From Scleroderma bovista (taxonomy: Eukaryota > Basidiomycota > Agaricomycetes > Boletales > Sclerodermataceae), in the NCBI GenBank assembly GCA_037178675.1, contig JAYMGJ010000340.1:124001-188000 (forward strand): 64,000 nt of DNA, written 5' to 3'. A model generated the notes under the pieces. The model searched no databases, was not told the DNA's origin, and worked only from the letters and a program-made list of their open reading frames with translations. Positions 47,027-59,415 of the stretch are shown piece by piece; position 1 is the first letter of the stretch, and each line of letters starts with the position of its first letter. The position numbers and the translations under genes were made by a program.

Positions 47027-48302
47027 CTACACCTCCAACTGCAACAACGCATCCTGGACCTTGTGAAGCCTCATTGGATCTGGCCTGGGGACTCCGAGCC
47101 AATTATGAATGTTATCCTGCATGTAGTATGCGAGGCAACATCGGTCTCCACCCTCCTCGATCACTCCATGCCTGAGGAGCCTACCAGAAAATGCTACAAC
47201 CATGCCCAGGCTATATTCCAGCTGAACTCCAAGGGTTGGGATATTAAGGAAGCAATCTTGATATTCACCGACAGTAGCAAGTAGATCAAACCAATCAGAC
47301 CGGGACTGGGGATCTCAGTGCAAAGGTGTTTTCCGATTGGAAATGAGTGAGAGATTTGTGTATATGGTCAACCAATGCCCCAGTGCTTCCTGCATCACAG
47401 GATCGTTCTTTATAGACCATGCATCCAGCCTCTGCCTTGCCTCTAGACTGGCATGATAGAGTGGAGGGTGCATTATAGATAGCGCACCAGAAAGGAGGGC
47501 AGATGGGAGGCAAATATTCTTTCCCCATTCCTTGCCTGCCAGTGTTGCAAGCCCTGCAGAAACCGATGGTGTGTGTTTCCTTGTCTGTACCCGAGGTTAA
47601 TTATGTTTGTTTCTGAAGAAAGATATAACTCTACTGAGTGGCCTTGCAAATGCCTAGCTGGTGAAAACTCCAGACATCCGGATGGTGTACTTCCTGGTTG
47701 GAAGTATTGATCAGAGTTTCTCCAACTCTGGTTTTTGATACTCTTCCAGAGGTTGTCACCAAGAGGCTGAAGGCCTGTAACAATATGTTTCTTTACCTAC
47801 ATGTCAGACGAGGCGTGCATAATATCGACCACCATACCTGAATTGGCCTAGCTAAGGCACCTGAAAGGTACCACAAAGCGATGCTATCTCCTTCCCCAAG
47901 GATGATTGCTGGTTCCGATAAGATAGCAGGCATGTTACTGGTGCTCCTGATCACCGGTGGGTGGTTCTCTAGGAGCTGAGCCTCCCGTTTCATGTCAGCT
48001 CCAGACTCCATTGCAGACAGGCTCTCACTAAGTTGTATGAGATCAATGCCAGATGGAACTGAGATGGAAAGTCAGATGGTATGTTAGAGCCATGCAATGA
48101 ACTTACTCCGATTTTTGTATGCCTTAACAAGAACAGAAACCAATTGGTTCATCCCGATGCAACCATGGGATGGAATATCCAATGGAAGTGCAGGCCGGGG
48201 AAAATCGGGGTCTAGTGCCAGATGGCGAAATCACCAGCGCATGTAGCCAGCAATCCTTTAAGATAGGTGATAGTCAGTGACACCCATGTTGAATGTGGCC
48301 AT
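47027..48302 (-). pseudogene. TET/JBP dioxygenase, copy B, inactivated in the catalytic motif
   Basis: Exons 48302-48107, 48058-47838, 47796-47635 and 47584-47027 correspond one-to-one to copy A, with the same phases. Conserved landmarks: GEGDSIALWYLSGAL, GCLEFSPARH, ICLPSALLSGALSIMHPPLYHA, VVAFSGRLLRHGV, DRCCLAYYM. Damage: TAA at 48260-48258 and TGA at 48233-48231 in exon 1; TGA at 47317-47315 replacing the middle Arg of the HxD iron motif (H-stop-D; consistent with CGA>TGA); and a one-base deletion before VVAFSGR. The gene is dead although its intron sites are intact. Confidence 0.85.
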
Positions 48303-48799
48303 CTGGAAATATTGGATGTGTCTGTACGGAGGATGCAATGAAGCAGTCAATGACTGATTTGTGCTGAAAGCCATGGGAACTGTGACCGGTATATCTTAAC
48401 TAGTTGCTGGAAGCCAGAAGTGTGTTCCGAATGTACCCCTGCCCATGGGCATTGTATTCCTAGAATCCCACAGGTCTCAGGGTGATTGACTGCCAGCATA
48501 GTACACCTTTCTTTCAACATAACTCACCCTGGGTCTTACTAGATATCGATGGTGTAAAGTTGCTGGCCGGATGCCTGATCAGTCCGGTGTCCCCCCATAG
48601 TAATCAACAAGCATTGGGGTGCTATTCTCATAAGTATATGGCCTTATAGGCAGAGTGAGGGAACTTGATTGGGAAGTCAGGACCATGTCTTGGTGTCCGG
48701 TGTATGCCATACCTGCCAGCTTCATACCTGAGCAATCCGGTCTCACCATCACTAGTAATCAACAATCATCAGAGTGCTATTCTCATACTTAAATCACTT

Positions 48800-49285
48800 T
48801 ACTGTATCACCATTACCGGTCAGTATACTTATCCTACCAGTATTGCCACAACCAGTGAATATCCTACTAGTATGACAATGACCGATCGGTATGCTACCGG
48901 TATGACAGTGACCGGTTGGTATGCCACCGGTATGATAGTGACCGGTTGGTATGCTACCAGTATGACAGTGACCGGTTGGTATGCCACCGGTATGCTACTG
49001 GTATGACAGTTACCGGTCAATATGCTACCGGTATGATAGTGACTGGTTGGTATGCCACCGGTATGCTACCAGTACGATTGTGATCAGTCGGTATGCTACC
49101 AGTATGACAGTGACTGGTTGGTATGCCACCAGTATGCTACCGGTATGACAGTTACCAGTCAGTATGCTACCGGTATGATAGTGACCGGTCGGTATGCCGC
49201 TGATATGACACTGACCGGTTGGTATGCTACCGGTATGACACTGACCGGTTGGTATGACCAATTAATCATTACTGGCCAGTACACC
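48800..49285 (+). repeat. B-type repeat array, right edge of copy B
   Basis: Units of 25-40 bp such as ACCGGTTGGTATGCCACCGGTATG repeat through the block, in the opposite sense to 46.3-46.9 kb. From 48310 to 48790 no gene is recognised. Confidence 0.9.
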
Positions 49286-49420
49286 ACCTGAATGCTTATC
49301 ATTAACTTGTACTACTTGTATAATCATTTTCATTCAGTACAGTACCAGTCTTGTCTTTGCTAATACGTACAATCCTGACATGGCTATCATCAGCCTGGAC
49401 TTGTTTCAAATATTTTTTCC

Positions 49421-50605
49421 TCTCTGGCCCGACCATACACTTATTGTGACACCCACACCCAGGCTGGACTATCCATTATGGTGACACACCTACCCGGCCC
49501 AACCATACACTATGGTGATGCCCACACCCAGGCCGGACTGTACAATATGGTGACACCCCTACCCTGGCCTGACCATACACTATGGTGATTCCCACACCCA
49601 GGCCAGACTGTATATTATGGTGACACCCACACCCAGGCCGGACTGTACATTATGGTGACACCTACCCTGGCCCGACCATACACTATGGTGATGCCCACAC
49701 CCAGGCCGGACTGTACAATATGATGGCACACCTATCCTGGCCCGACCATACACTATGGTGACACACCTACCCTGGCCCAACCATACACTATGGTGATGCC
49801 CACACCCAGGCCGGACTGTACAATATGATGGCACACCTATCCTGGCCCAACCATACACTATGCTGACTCACCTACCCTGGCCCAATCATACACTATGGTG
49901 ATGCCCACACCCAGGCCGGACTGTACAATATGATGGCACACCTATCCTGGCCCGACCATACACTATGGTGACTCACCTACCCTTGCCCAATCATACACTA
50001 TGGTGATGCCCACACCCAGGCCAGACTGTACAATATGATGACACACCTATCCTGGCCCGACCATACACTATGGTGACTCACCTACCCTGGCCCAATCATA
50101 CACTATGGTGATGCCCACACCCAGGCCGGACTGTACAATATGGTGACACCCCTACCCTGGCCTGACCATACACTATGGTGATTCCCACACCCAGGCCAGA
50201 CTATCCATTATGGTGATGCCCACACCCAGGCCGGACTATACAATATGATGACACACCTATCCTGGCCCGACCATACACTATGGTGACACCCACACCTGGG
50301 CCGGACTGTTCAATATGCACCCATACCCTGGCCTGACCATACACTATGGTATCACCTACACCCAGGCTGGACTGTATATTATGGTTAAACTACACACTCT
50401 GGCCGGACCATACACTATGGTGATACCTACATCCTGGCCCAAACCTATATTATGGTGACAACCCACCCCCAGGCTGGACCATGTATTATGGTGACAATTC
50501 CGCATACTGGCCGGACCATAAATCATATCATGGCAACACCCTTTAGTCTGGCCTGACCCCAGCTGGCCCATAACATATGGCCGATTGTCAACCCCCGCTG
50601 ACCAT
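49421..50605 (-). repeat. Right minisatellite array, inverted relative to the left array
   Basis: Same units as 15.66-16.45 kb in reverse complement (CCCACACCCAGGCCGGACTG, GGCCTGACCATACACTATGG), about 16 units. The distal end (50395-50605) matches the reverse complement of 15695-15915 almost unit for unit, including GGGGGTTGACAATCGGC. Confidence 0.9.
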
Positions 50606-50688
50606 AAAGTATGGTACAATGTAGGTACATTATGTGGATGAGCCTACGTATCATTAAAACTTCAGTTAACTAAGTAACAGCAAATATA

Positions 50689-52145
50689 TTATAAGGTACC
50701 CACGACTCGTTGGGTAGCTGTTCCTGGACCATATAACTGGGCATCATATGACAATGTTGGAGGGAACACAAAAGGCCTCAATTCAGCAATGATATCCTCA
50801 AGGGGTTGTGGGAGATCCCATGGATGCTGGAAAGTGCCACAATATGTGTTAAGGCTGACACAGCCACAAGCCGGCGCAATCACACCGATCACGATAACCC
50901 CATCCCCATAGATTCCATACAGTATATAGCTCGAATAAAGTGTTGGGGAAATTAGTCTTCCCGCTTGCACCTACCCTGAGTCTAGCTAAGCTTCCGCCGC
51001 ATCCTGCGGACATATATCTCGCACTCAATCACATCAATATGCAAGGAGGGTTGGGACAAAGACTTCTTGGAACTGGGGGGAAATCTCATCAGGTAATGCA
51101 GTGTTTGATGGTGCACCAACTCAGGCAGCAGGTATGACTGGCTTAATGTCAGGCACATCATTTTCAGTGAATTGAAGAAGGGTCTATTGCATGACAGTGG
51201 TTAGTATGATTCATATTGCATTATTCATATAATACAATACCTTGCTGTTCAACGTGGTTCTAGTTTCATGTTGAAGGGCAAATGCATGTTCAACAGACTC
51301 ATCTTCCTCATGGAAGCCACTGTAATCATTCACAGGCATGATTGCAGAGGGAAGTTGAATATGGGCGCAACCAGAAGGCTTGTTAAAGATGGAAGATGGA
51401 TGGGACTGAGTGAGAGATGGTGTATGAGAGTGTGTCCCTTGGCTGGCAGAGGAAACAGATCTGGGTGTTTGTGACCAATGGACTGCAGGAAAACATGAGT
51501 TGGGGATGTTGTCAGGAGATGGCTCTTGAGAGAGGTGACTGAGCACAAGATCGGATGGCTTGTATGGTTTTGCCTGTTTGTTTAGCCTGTGGGGTTGTTT
51601 AGTGTTGTCCAGTATTTGCCACTGCAAACGTACTGATCCTTATCAATATCTGCCAATGCTTTCCATTTCCTTCCTCCTTGTGTCTTGTTTGAACCACCAC
51701 CTTGTTGCTTTACCAATTGAACTTCTTCACGCAGCTTTGACTTCAATGTAGGTTTCTTCCAGCGGCCATTTGCATCAGACTCTATTTTGATTGCAAATCA
51801 GTGAATTATGGTTTGGCGGTTCAAATGCTAGTATCTCGCACCCAGTAATGCCTGAGCATCCTGCAATGATTAGATGATGTGTACACTAAAGGTACATGGA
51901 ATCTTGTGAGCCTGTGATGGGACTGGCCTTGCCGCATGTGTTAATGCCTGCTGGCTCTCATGCATCATGTGTTGTTCCAGAGATGCCAGACCAGCAATAC
52001 AGTCCAAACACTCATCAGCCTTCTTCTGAGAAGCCATGGCTTTTTCAGCACGCTCTGCCACAGCCTGTTCCTTGGACTTGTGGGTTTTGGGGACCAGAGG
52101 TTGACCTGGGTGAGGGTCCTTGTTTCGCTCCCAAGTTTCAACCAT
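50689..52145 (-). pseudogene. N-terminal part of a basidiomycete repeat-associated protein
   Basis: Start MVETWERNKDPHPGQPL (52145). A charged, coiled-coil-like exon (KSKEQAVAERAEKAMAS) is typical of this family's N-terminus. Broken exons with Ser/Pro-rich sequence follow. After that come FQEVFVPTLLAY and GTFQHPWDLPQPLEDIIAEL, matching the family pattern FxPTLLAYxGTxxxPWD, up to about 50689. Several stops interrupt it. The missing C-terminal half resembles the remnant at 14855-15690. No function is known for the family. Confidence 0.45.
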
Positions 52146-52335
52146 ACTAAAAAAAAAGAAAAAAAGGAAGGGTCAAAGGAATGTGAAAAAATGAGTGCTT
52201 TTCATGGTGTGATGCAGTGGGAGGTAACAAAGTTTGAGTGCAACTTGTAGGTGTTGTAATGTTGACCTTTGTTGGTTAGATAGAAATAAGGGTCATGTAC
52301 ACAAGGTCAGTCCATTTTTTCTCAACTGTCGTGTC

Positions 52336-55300
52336 ATGTCCTCCCAGTCTCATGATTTTCTGTGTCCCTTTTGTCCCCCAAAATTGAAAAATCGCTCTGG
52401 CTTAACACAGCATATCCATTGAGTCCACTCTAGTCTTGATTCCAGTGGACCACCTATACAGCATGCTGTCATTCAGGAAGACCCGCCTCCATCTATGGGT
52501 CACAACCCCTCACAATGTACTAGGGAATATCATCCCATTCTTGATGGTAAGACTACTCTCATTGCATTTGATGTGAGCTCAAAGGCATAGCTACACCAAT
52601 GGACAGTAATGGAAATGATCTCCCTCCAGGTGCCCTGCCCACTCCTCGAGATATGCAGAAGGATGACTGGTATCCATTTGCATCTCATATTGAATTTGAG
52701 ACTGCAGAGTTTCTGTTCTCTGAGAACCAGATGCCACAGTCCCATGTGGACAGGCTCATGCAGCTTTGGACAGCATCTATGCTTCAACATAATGATTGGG
52801 CTCCTTATGCTGACCATGTTGACCTACACCAGGTCATTGATGCCATTCCACATGGAGACGGCCCATGGAAATCTGCACAGGTGCAGTTTAAAGGCAACAT
52901 TCCAGCATCTGAACCTCCTCGCTGGATGAATCAGACTTACAATGTCTGGTTCTGTGACCCAAACATTGTTGTTGCCAATCTCTTGAGCAATCCTGACTTC
53001 CACAGGCATTTTGACTATGCCCCTTACCATGAATTTGAACCAAGTGGTGAGCATAGGTGGGAAAATTTCATGTCAGGCAATTGGGCATGGAATCACACAG
53101 TATGGTTCTATTTAATTAGGTGGACTTGAAGGCTAATAAATTTACAGGACACGATTGCAAAGGATCATGCCGATGTGCATGGCACAATGTTGGTACCCAT
53201 CATACTAGGCAGTGAGTATCAATTGCAATGGGCCAACATGACTACTATCCCCTTTACTTGTCAATTGGAAATACTCATAACAATACTCGACAGGCCCACC
53301 AGAATGCCATTGTGTTACTGGCATTCCTTGCAATCCCTAAAAGTCAGTGTCTTGTATTATCACTTCTATTCTACTGACAGATGCATAGTGGACCATGAAA
53401 ATGAGGATACTGCCGAGTTTCAGAAATTCTGATGCCAGTTATTTCACTCAACACTTGTGCATATTTTGTCTTCACTGCATAGTGGGATGTTGAAACCGGA
53501 AGTCCAACAATGCACTGATGGACACTTCAGGCGTGTTGTGTATGCCCTTGCAGCCTACATTGCAGACTACCCCGAACAGGTGTTACTGTCATGCATTGTA
53601 CAAGGCTGGTGTCCACTGTGAGATTTCTTTTTAATAGGGGAAATTCAACTAATGTACAACTATTTGATAGCTGTACAAATATGTCTAATAATCTTGATGG
53701 ACATGGTGGTCTTCCATGATCTCGGAGACATGCAGAATACTGCGTTCATGCATTTGTGATTGTGGGACTGTGGGATCAATACGGAATAGTGGGGTATCTA
53801 ACCATATGTGAACTGTGACTTGTCAATGCAGTACTAACAGCCATTTGTGGCAGCTGTTCACAAACAATTTTCCCTACGCTGATATTTACAAAATGCTGTC
53901 CCCCAATCTTCTTCACCAAATAATCAAAGGTGTCTTTAAAGACCACCTCATCACCTGGATTGCTGAGTACCTTAAGCATACGCATGGGGAAGCACAGGCC
54001 AGCTGAATCCTGGATGATATTGATCGGAGGTGAGTGAGTTCACACAAGGCACTATATTTGATCTGACCATAGTCCCTGGTTTGGAACAGGATTGTGGCTG
54101 TTCCACTTTATCTGAACTTATGGTGTTTTCCAGAAGGTTGACAATTCAAACAATGGACAGGAGACGATTCCAAGGTGTTGATGAAAGTTTGTCTTCCCGC
54201 AATTGAAGGCCATGTGCCATCAGAAATGGTGCATGCACTCAGCGCTTTTCTGGACTTTTGTTACCATGCACAAAGGAACTTGCTAAACGAAAGTGTGCTG
54301 GACAGTCTTGAACATGCTCTTGAACGTTTTCACCATCATTGTTGCATATTCCAACAGATGGGTGTCCATGAACATGGGCTGAAAGGTTTTTCATTGCCAT
54401 GCCAACACTCCATGATGCATTACCGGCACCTCATCCAAGAATTCGGTGCACCAAATGGTCTATGTTCATCTATTACCGAATCAAAGCACATCAAAGCAGT
54501 TAAGAAGCTATGGTGACGTTCAAACCATTTTGAAGCCTTGGGCCAAATTCTTGTCACTAACCAGCATCTTGACAAGCTTGCTGCAGCATGAGTTGATTTT
54601 GAAAGTCGTTGCATGCTCAATGGATCTGTGCTCTCAGCAGCCATGTGAGATGTTGAACTACGATATGGTGAGCACAATGATGCTGGCAGTGACTTGGACA
54701 ACATTGATGATGAAGAGATCCAGGCAGTGGATGATGGCCCACATGTTCTTAACCACATCCGTTTGGCAAAAACTCCAGATATGTTGCAGCCTGTCATTGT
54801 CTGATTCTATCATCTCACTGTGTGTTCTACAGTGTGAAATATTCCTACTGATATATATGCACTTGCCGGTCACATTGAAGTGCCCAACCTACCACTCCTT
54901 GTCCATCACTTTCTTGAATTCCAGCTCTCAAACAACGCTAGCTTGAACGTCACACTTCCACCTGATCTTTCACCAGATTCACCTGTCTCAGTCTTTCATA
55001 GTGCCATTGCAACATTCTACGCACCTAGTGACTTATCAGGTCTTGGGGGCATGCACACAGAGTGCATTTGAAGCATCCCATGCTGGCGCAAGGGACAGGC
55101 ATGTTATGATACAGTCTTTCTCAAGCGGGATCCTGATATACTAGGAATGCGGGGGCTACATGTGGGCAGGGTCTTTCTTTTTTTCATTTTCCTATGACAG
55201 CATCAAATATCTGTGTGCACTCATTCACTGGTTCTCAACAGTCTCAGAAGGGCCTGATGAAGATACTGGGATGTGGATCGTCCAACTGGATTTCAATGCA

Positions 55301-55483
55301 AATGGTCAATGGGAGCTGGAAGTTGTTCACGTTGATTGTATACTCCATGGGGCACACCTTATTCCTGTCTACAGACATGATCGTCTACCTATGGACATTC
55401 AACATACCAACTCTCTTAATATTTTTCAGGCCTACTACGTAAATAAATACATTGACCACCACACATTTGAAATTGCATTCTAA
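52336..55483 (+). pseudogene. Plavaka-type (CACTA-like) transposase, degraded
   Basis: Starts with a C2H2-like finger (FLCPFCPPKLKNRSGLTQH), then the Plavaka core in pieces: PPRWMNQTYNVWFCDP, FDYAPYHEFEPSG, FMSGNWAWNHT, HGTMLVPIILGSEYQ, ALAAYIADYPEQVLLSCIVQGWCP, FKDHLITWIAEYLKHTHG, LMKVCLPAIEGHVPSEMVHA, and a C-terminal module with MRGLHVGRVFLFFSF, DTGMWIVQLDF and YYVNKYIDHH ending at 55483. Frames change repeatedly and stops are common, so only some of the gaps can be introns. Terminal repeats were not located. 55490-56560 has no gene, only a short TCTGCGAGTG-type repeat at 55505-55572. Confidence 0.8.
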
Positions 55484-56607
55484 TCATATACTATAACAAT
55501 TTACTGTCTGCGAGTGTCTGTGAGTCTGCGCATGTCTGCAAGTGTCTGCGTGGTCTGCACGGTCTGCATACATGGCGAGTGTTCTCACACGTAATGCTGT
55601 ACTTTGCCTAACCTTGGCAGACTCAATCAGACAAAGGCAGCTGCTGTCAGACACAGTAGGTGGTTTGTAACTTTGCTGATGGAATATCATTGAATAATTG
55701 AGCACCCTGTAATTACTGTTGCCTGACCTACATACCAAGAAGTGACAACATCATGTTGAATCATAGAAGCCAGGTGTATGGATCAACGCCATGTGTGATC
55801 CCAGCCCTGGCCATTATGCCACCAGCTTTCGAACACTCTGTAGGAGGCTTCTTGGTAATTATCATGAGAGCTAGATGGTGCAAGTCAAGCAGATCCAACA
55901 GTTTTCCTATCCATAGGGCCAAGGTGGATGTGTCTGGGTATGTAATAGTAGATCCTGATCAGGCTACAATATGATGGTCATTGTAAGATTGAAATTGTAG
56001 CCTCACAATCTCTGTTCTGGGGGAAACCCCTATGAAATACTGCGCCACGTGATTGGTGAAGCCGAGATGGATACTGGATTTAAGTAAGTGCAGCTGTGGT
56101 CTCAAACTGTCATTGTAATAGCACTGTTGATTTCCACCTTTTGTGAACACGTTCAAGACAGGCTCAAGTGGTGCACTCAAATTGTCTTACTTATCTTGAG
56201 AAATTTATGGTTGCTGCAAGGCCAGATCGGGAGTGGGGGCATGTGCCTTGCCTTTCCAGGAAAGAGGGGGCAGGACCCTGACAGTCAGGAGCCCATGTTG
56301 GCATGAGGGTGCCTCGCTGGGACAGCATTGTTGCCATAAGTCTGCGAGTGTCAGTGAGTGTGAGCCATGACAGGCATGATCGATGGAGTGCTTGACAGAA
56401 TGGAATGGGTGCTGGGCTCAGGCCGAGTGAGACTGTCCGAAGGCTGAGGGATGAAAAAACTCAATTCAGCGGCTTGCTGTGGGATCACCAGACTCATCAG
56501 AGGGACAGAAAAAGCAATGCAGCATTGTAGTGACTCTAGGGTACAGGGAAATGTCTAGTTAAAAAACCAAAATGAAAAATGAAAAAGATTGCTGGTCACT
56601 GTCGTCG

Positions 56608-58602
56608 TCACTGCTGGGCAGCATGGGAAGCCTGATGACGGCCTCGAACCTCCACATCTCCTTGAACCTGGCGAGCATGGGTGATGGCTCTGAAGAGCAC
56701 TGCAATGCCCTTCTTGATGGCATCCCCATATGCCTGAATAAATTCCTCCTTGTTGCTATTGTACCTGAGTGAACATGGCAGTGAGCATTGACATGATATT
56801 AAGAAAATTGAGGGAGTAGGCACTCACCACTCAAGGAATTCGGTTGCAATTGTCTGCCACTGGTTGTACTTGGATTGCCACTTGCGGTTGGATCTGTGCA
56901 TGTACTCGTACAGCCAATCTTTGAGGGGAATATACAACTTTAGTTGTGGGTCACCTTCCAGCCAGTGTCAGACAATGATCCTCCACCCTTCCCTTGCTGG
57001 GGTTCTTGTCCTACAACCAGGCACATCGGGAATGACGATGAGACTTGGGCATTCAGAGTAGCTATTTTTGGAAGCGACTGGTGGTGGCTGGGTGACCGGT
57101 AGTTGCACAGATGTGCAAGTGAATGAAAAGTGTTGTGGGCCAACGAAGTTTCTCTCAGGTGCTGGGACAACCAGTGGACTCGGAACAGGTACTAGACTTA
57201 TCGGGAGGGCACTGGGCTCTGTCACACATGCACAGTCCACTCAAAGTAAGAAATCAACAATGAAAAGAGGCAAATTTAAACAGCGTACCTCTAGTACCAA
57301 AAGCCGGGGAATAATTGCCAATACTTGTTGTACTAGGTAGGGGGCCCAAGCATGTAATGATGGCTTCAGTGAGACCGTGGAGAGAATTTGTGACATTGCC
57401 CAGCATGTCTTCAATGTGCCCAACCTTGGTACACACAGTGGACATAGAGTTGTCCAAGGTTGCGACTGCATTGCAGATCTCCCTCAAATCTGCAGTTACC
57501 GATGAATGGAAGGAACAAAGTTCCTCTCTTGAGGCCAGTGCTAGAAGAGCGTGGTCAGCAATGAGTGACATATTGGCGTCACTTCGACGGGGACACCGCA
57601 ATGCGTCACTATAATTGTGCTGGTAATAATGTAGTTCATCCAAAAGGTAACAGATCAGGGTGTAGTTCTGCAAGTGCAATGGTAACGATGTCAAAAGAAA
57701 AAAAGACAAGAAAGGAAACTTGACACTCAATGTGCTCCCCCTCTGCCCATCCGCCCCACCATCGAACCACATCCAAGTCCCATTTTTCTTCTCCACGTGC
57801 CTGGATGATCCAATATTGCGCCCCCCTGTCAGAAACAATGTGTCAAGAAATTGCCTTCAATACCACTGCCTGTCGTCGCTTCATTAATGTATTTCTGGAT
57901 CTTATCATGCAATATTGGTTCACCAGGGTACACAGCTCCATTTGCACCAATTGCAGGGAAGATAAAGTCTCCATCTGCCATCAGACAGCCAAGATGTGCA
58001 TACTCTAGCCACCTCATCCAAACAAGCAGCCAGAAGAATGAGTCGCAGGCCATCGAGTCAGGTCATGGGTATATCTTGTAATGATTACCTACAGCAGCAG
58101 CATTAGGACAGTAGCTGCATCAGATCTCAAGCAACTTACTTTGTAGGTCTATTTCTCAGTTACCCTTGTCAGTCTTTTTTTGCCATCCCTTCCTATTCTT
58201 TAGATGGATCTCATAATAAACTTCATGATCACTATCAGTTAAGGTATCATCTGCTCCCTGTAGATATTTGAGAAGGACAAAGTCTGCCTGTGAGACATCC
58301 ATTTGAATATCTTTGCATTTGAGCTTCACAAGCTCGAAGCATGTGCCAAAATTATTTGGTAAGCCAAGACAGATCAATAGAGTCATCTGAATTAATGTCA
58401 TACCTGCTCCAGATCATCCAAGCTGTGGAAGTAAAGGCAAGGAATTGAAGATATTTCGTGATCTTGCGCTTCCAATTTCTGGACAAGTTGATTTTGTCCA
58501 CACAAGAATCTTATCCATATGCTCTCTCTTCATCGTGGATGAATGCACATGGTGTACACCTAAGTGAGGGAAGAGGTCAGAACAACCAACAACCAACAGC
58601 AA
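56608..58602 (-). pseudogene. Tyrosine-recombinase-like (DNA breaking-rejoining) gene, Crypton-like, degraded
   Basis: Minus-strand exons: IHLKNRKGWQKK (58156-58401 region) and WLEYAHLGCLMADGDFIFP, then GEPILHDKIQKYINEATTGSG and FLTHCF (57829-58053). The last of these fits the HxxR box (THCFRR) of basidiomycete proteins annotated as DNA breaking-rejoining enzymes. YLLDELHYY, which may include the nucleophile Tyr region, follows at about 57650-57600. Later exons give a helical segment (LREICNAVATLDNSM) and an end at 56608 (FIQAYGDAIKKGIAVLF). The reading breaks after FLTHCF. Crypton-type mobility is inferred from this family resemblance only. Confidence 0.5.
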
Positions 58603-59130
58603 AATGCAAGTGGTGGTCTTCCTTTATGTATCTGGTATTTAATCTCCTCAGGGGGATGTGCTGCACACCTTCAGCCAGGATGCAGGAGGGAAGGGAAGGG
58701 CTTCTGATGGGGATGGAATGCAACTTGGGATGGTATTGACTCCTCTTCAGCCTACCACAGTGGTTAGGAAGAGTCCTAGGATAGAAGAGTGATGATAGAT
58801 TGATGATAGGGGTGTAATAGCAGTGATGGGACAACAGGGAAGCAAGGGGACAGGGTTCCTGCTTCAAAAATGCGACGAACAGTGATGGGATGGAGTGGAC
58901 AGAGATGCTAGACTGCACTTGAGCCTAGAGAAATGATCAGATACAAGATATATCTGATAAACAGCAATATAGGAGCTTTAGGCCAGCACTGGGTGACCTA
59001 CAAGTCCAAAGACAGAGATAGAGCTTATAGACAGTGAGGGAGAGTGAATGTGGTCACTTTATTGAGGGGGAAGCAGACACTGTTGCAGCAATACCTATAT
59101 ACATAGAGGAACTGCTACTCCAACTCACCT

Positions 59131-59369
59131 GTTGGGTGGAGTGCACAACCTGAGATGGTAGCAGTAGCTGGTCAAGAGCTGTTATATTATATAAGTGATG
59201 TACGCTGTTTATATACAACAAATAGTTGTGACACATGACTGTGATGCATGTCATGTGACATGTAACATCTACTCTAAAGAGGACTATTACTAAGTCTACA
59301 CTAATATGAGTTGCAGTCTTGTGTGCATTTTGTCGATGGTTTACGCCAGGTGCACATGCGACTTCAACA
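59131..59369 (-). repeat. Putative 3' LTR of the right-hand copia element
   Basis: On the minus strand the purine run AAGGGGGAG (about 59378-59370) is followed by TGTTGAAGTCGC, and a CCCAACA end lies at 59131, giving a TG...CA segment of about 239 bp. The partner LTR is outside the window, so the boundary is unverified. 58610-59130 has no recognised gene. Confidence 0.45.
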
Positions 59370-59415
59370 CTCCCCCTTGCTGTGCTGCACATAGAGCACT
59401 TCAGCGAATAAGGTG

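Larger units (their letters stand above)
34500..49290. mobile_element. KDZ-class composite element, copy B, decayed
   Basis: Carries homologues of all six copy A genes: W (-), Z (+), Y (-), KDZ (+), X (-) and TET/JBP (-). Relative to copy A most of it is inverted, but X has moved between KDZ and TET, and W keeps its orientation. Intergenic DNA is filled with ACCGGT/ACTGGT/ACCAGT words instead of TGCCG. Boundaries are set by those words (34505-34750 and 48800-49280) and are approximate. Most genes are inactivated. Confidence 0.7.

Noticed and set aside
49580..50619. ORFs with GQGRCVTIVYG-type repeats in the minisatellites
   Set aside because: Repeat translations; both arrays give them in opposite orientations.
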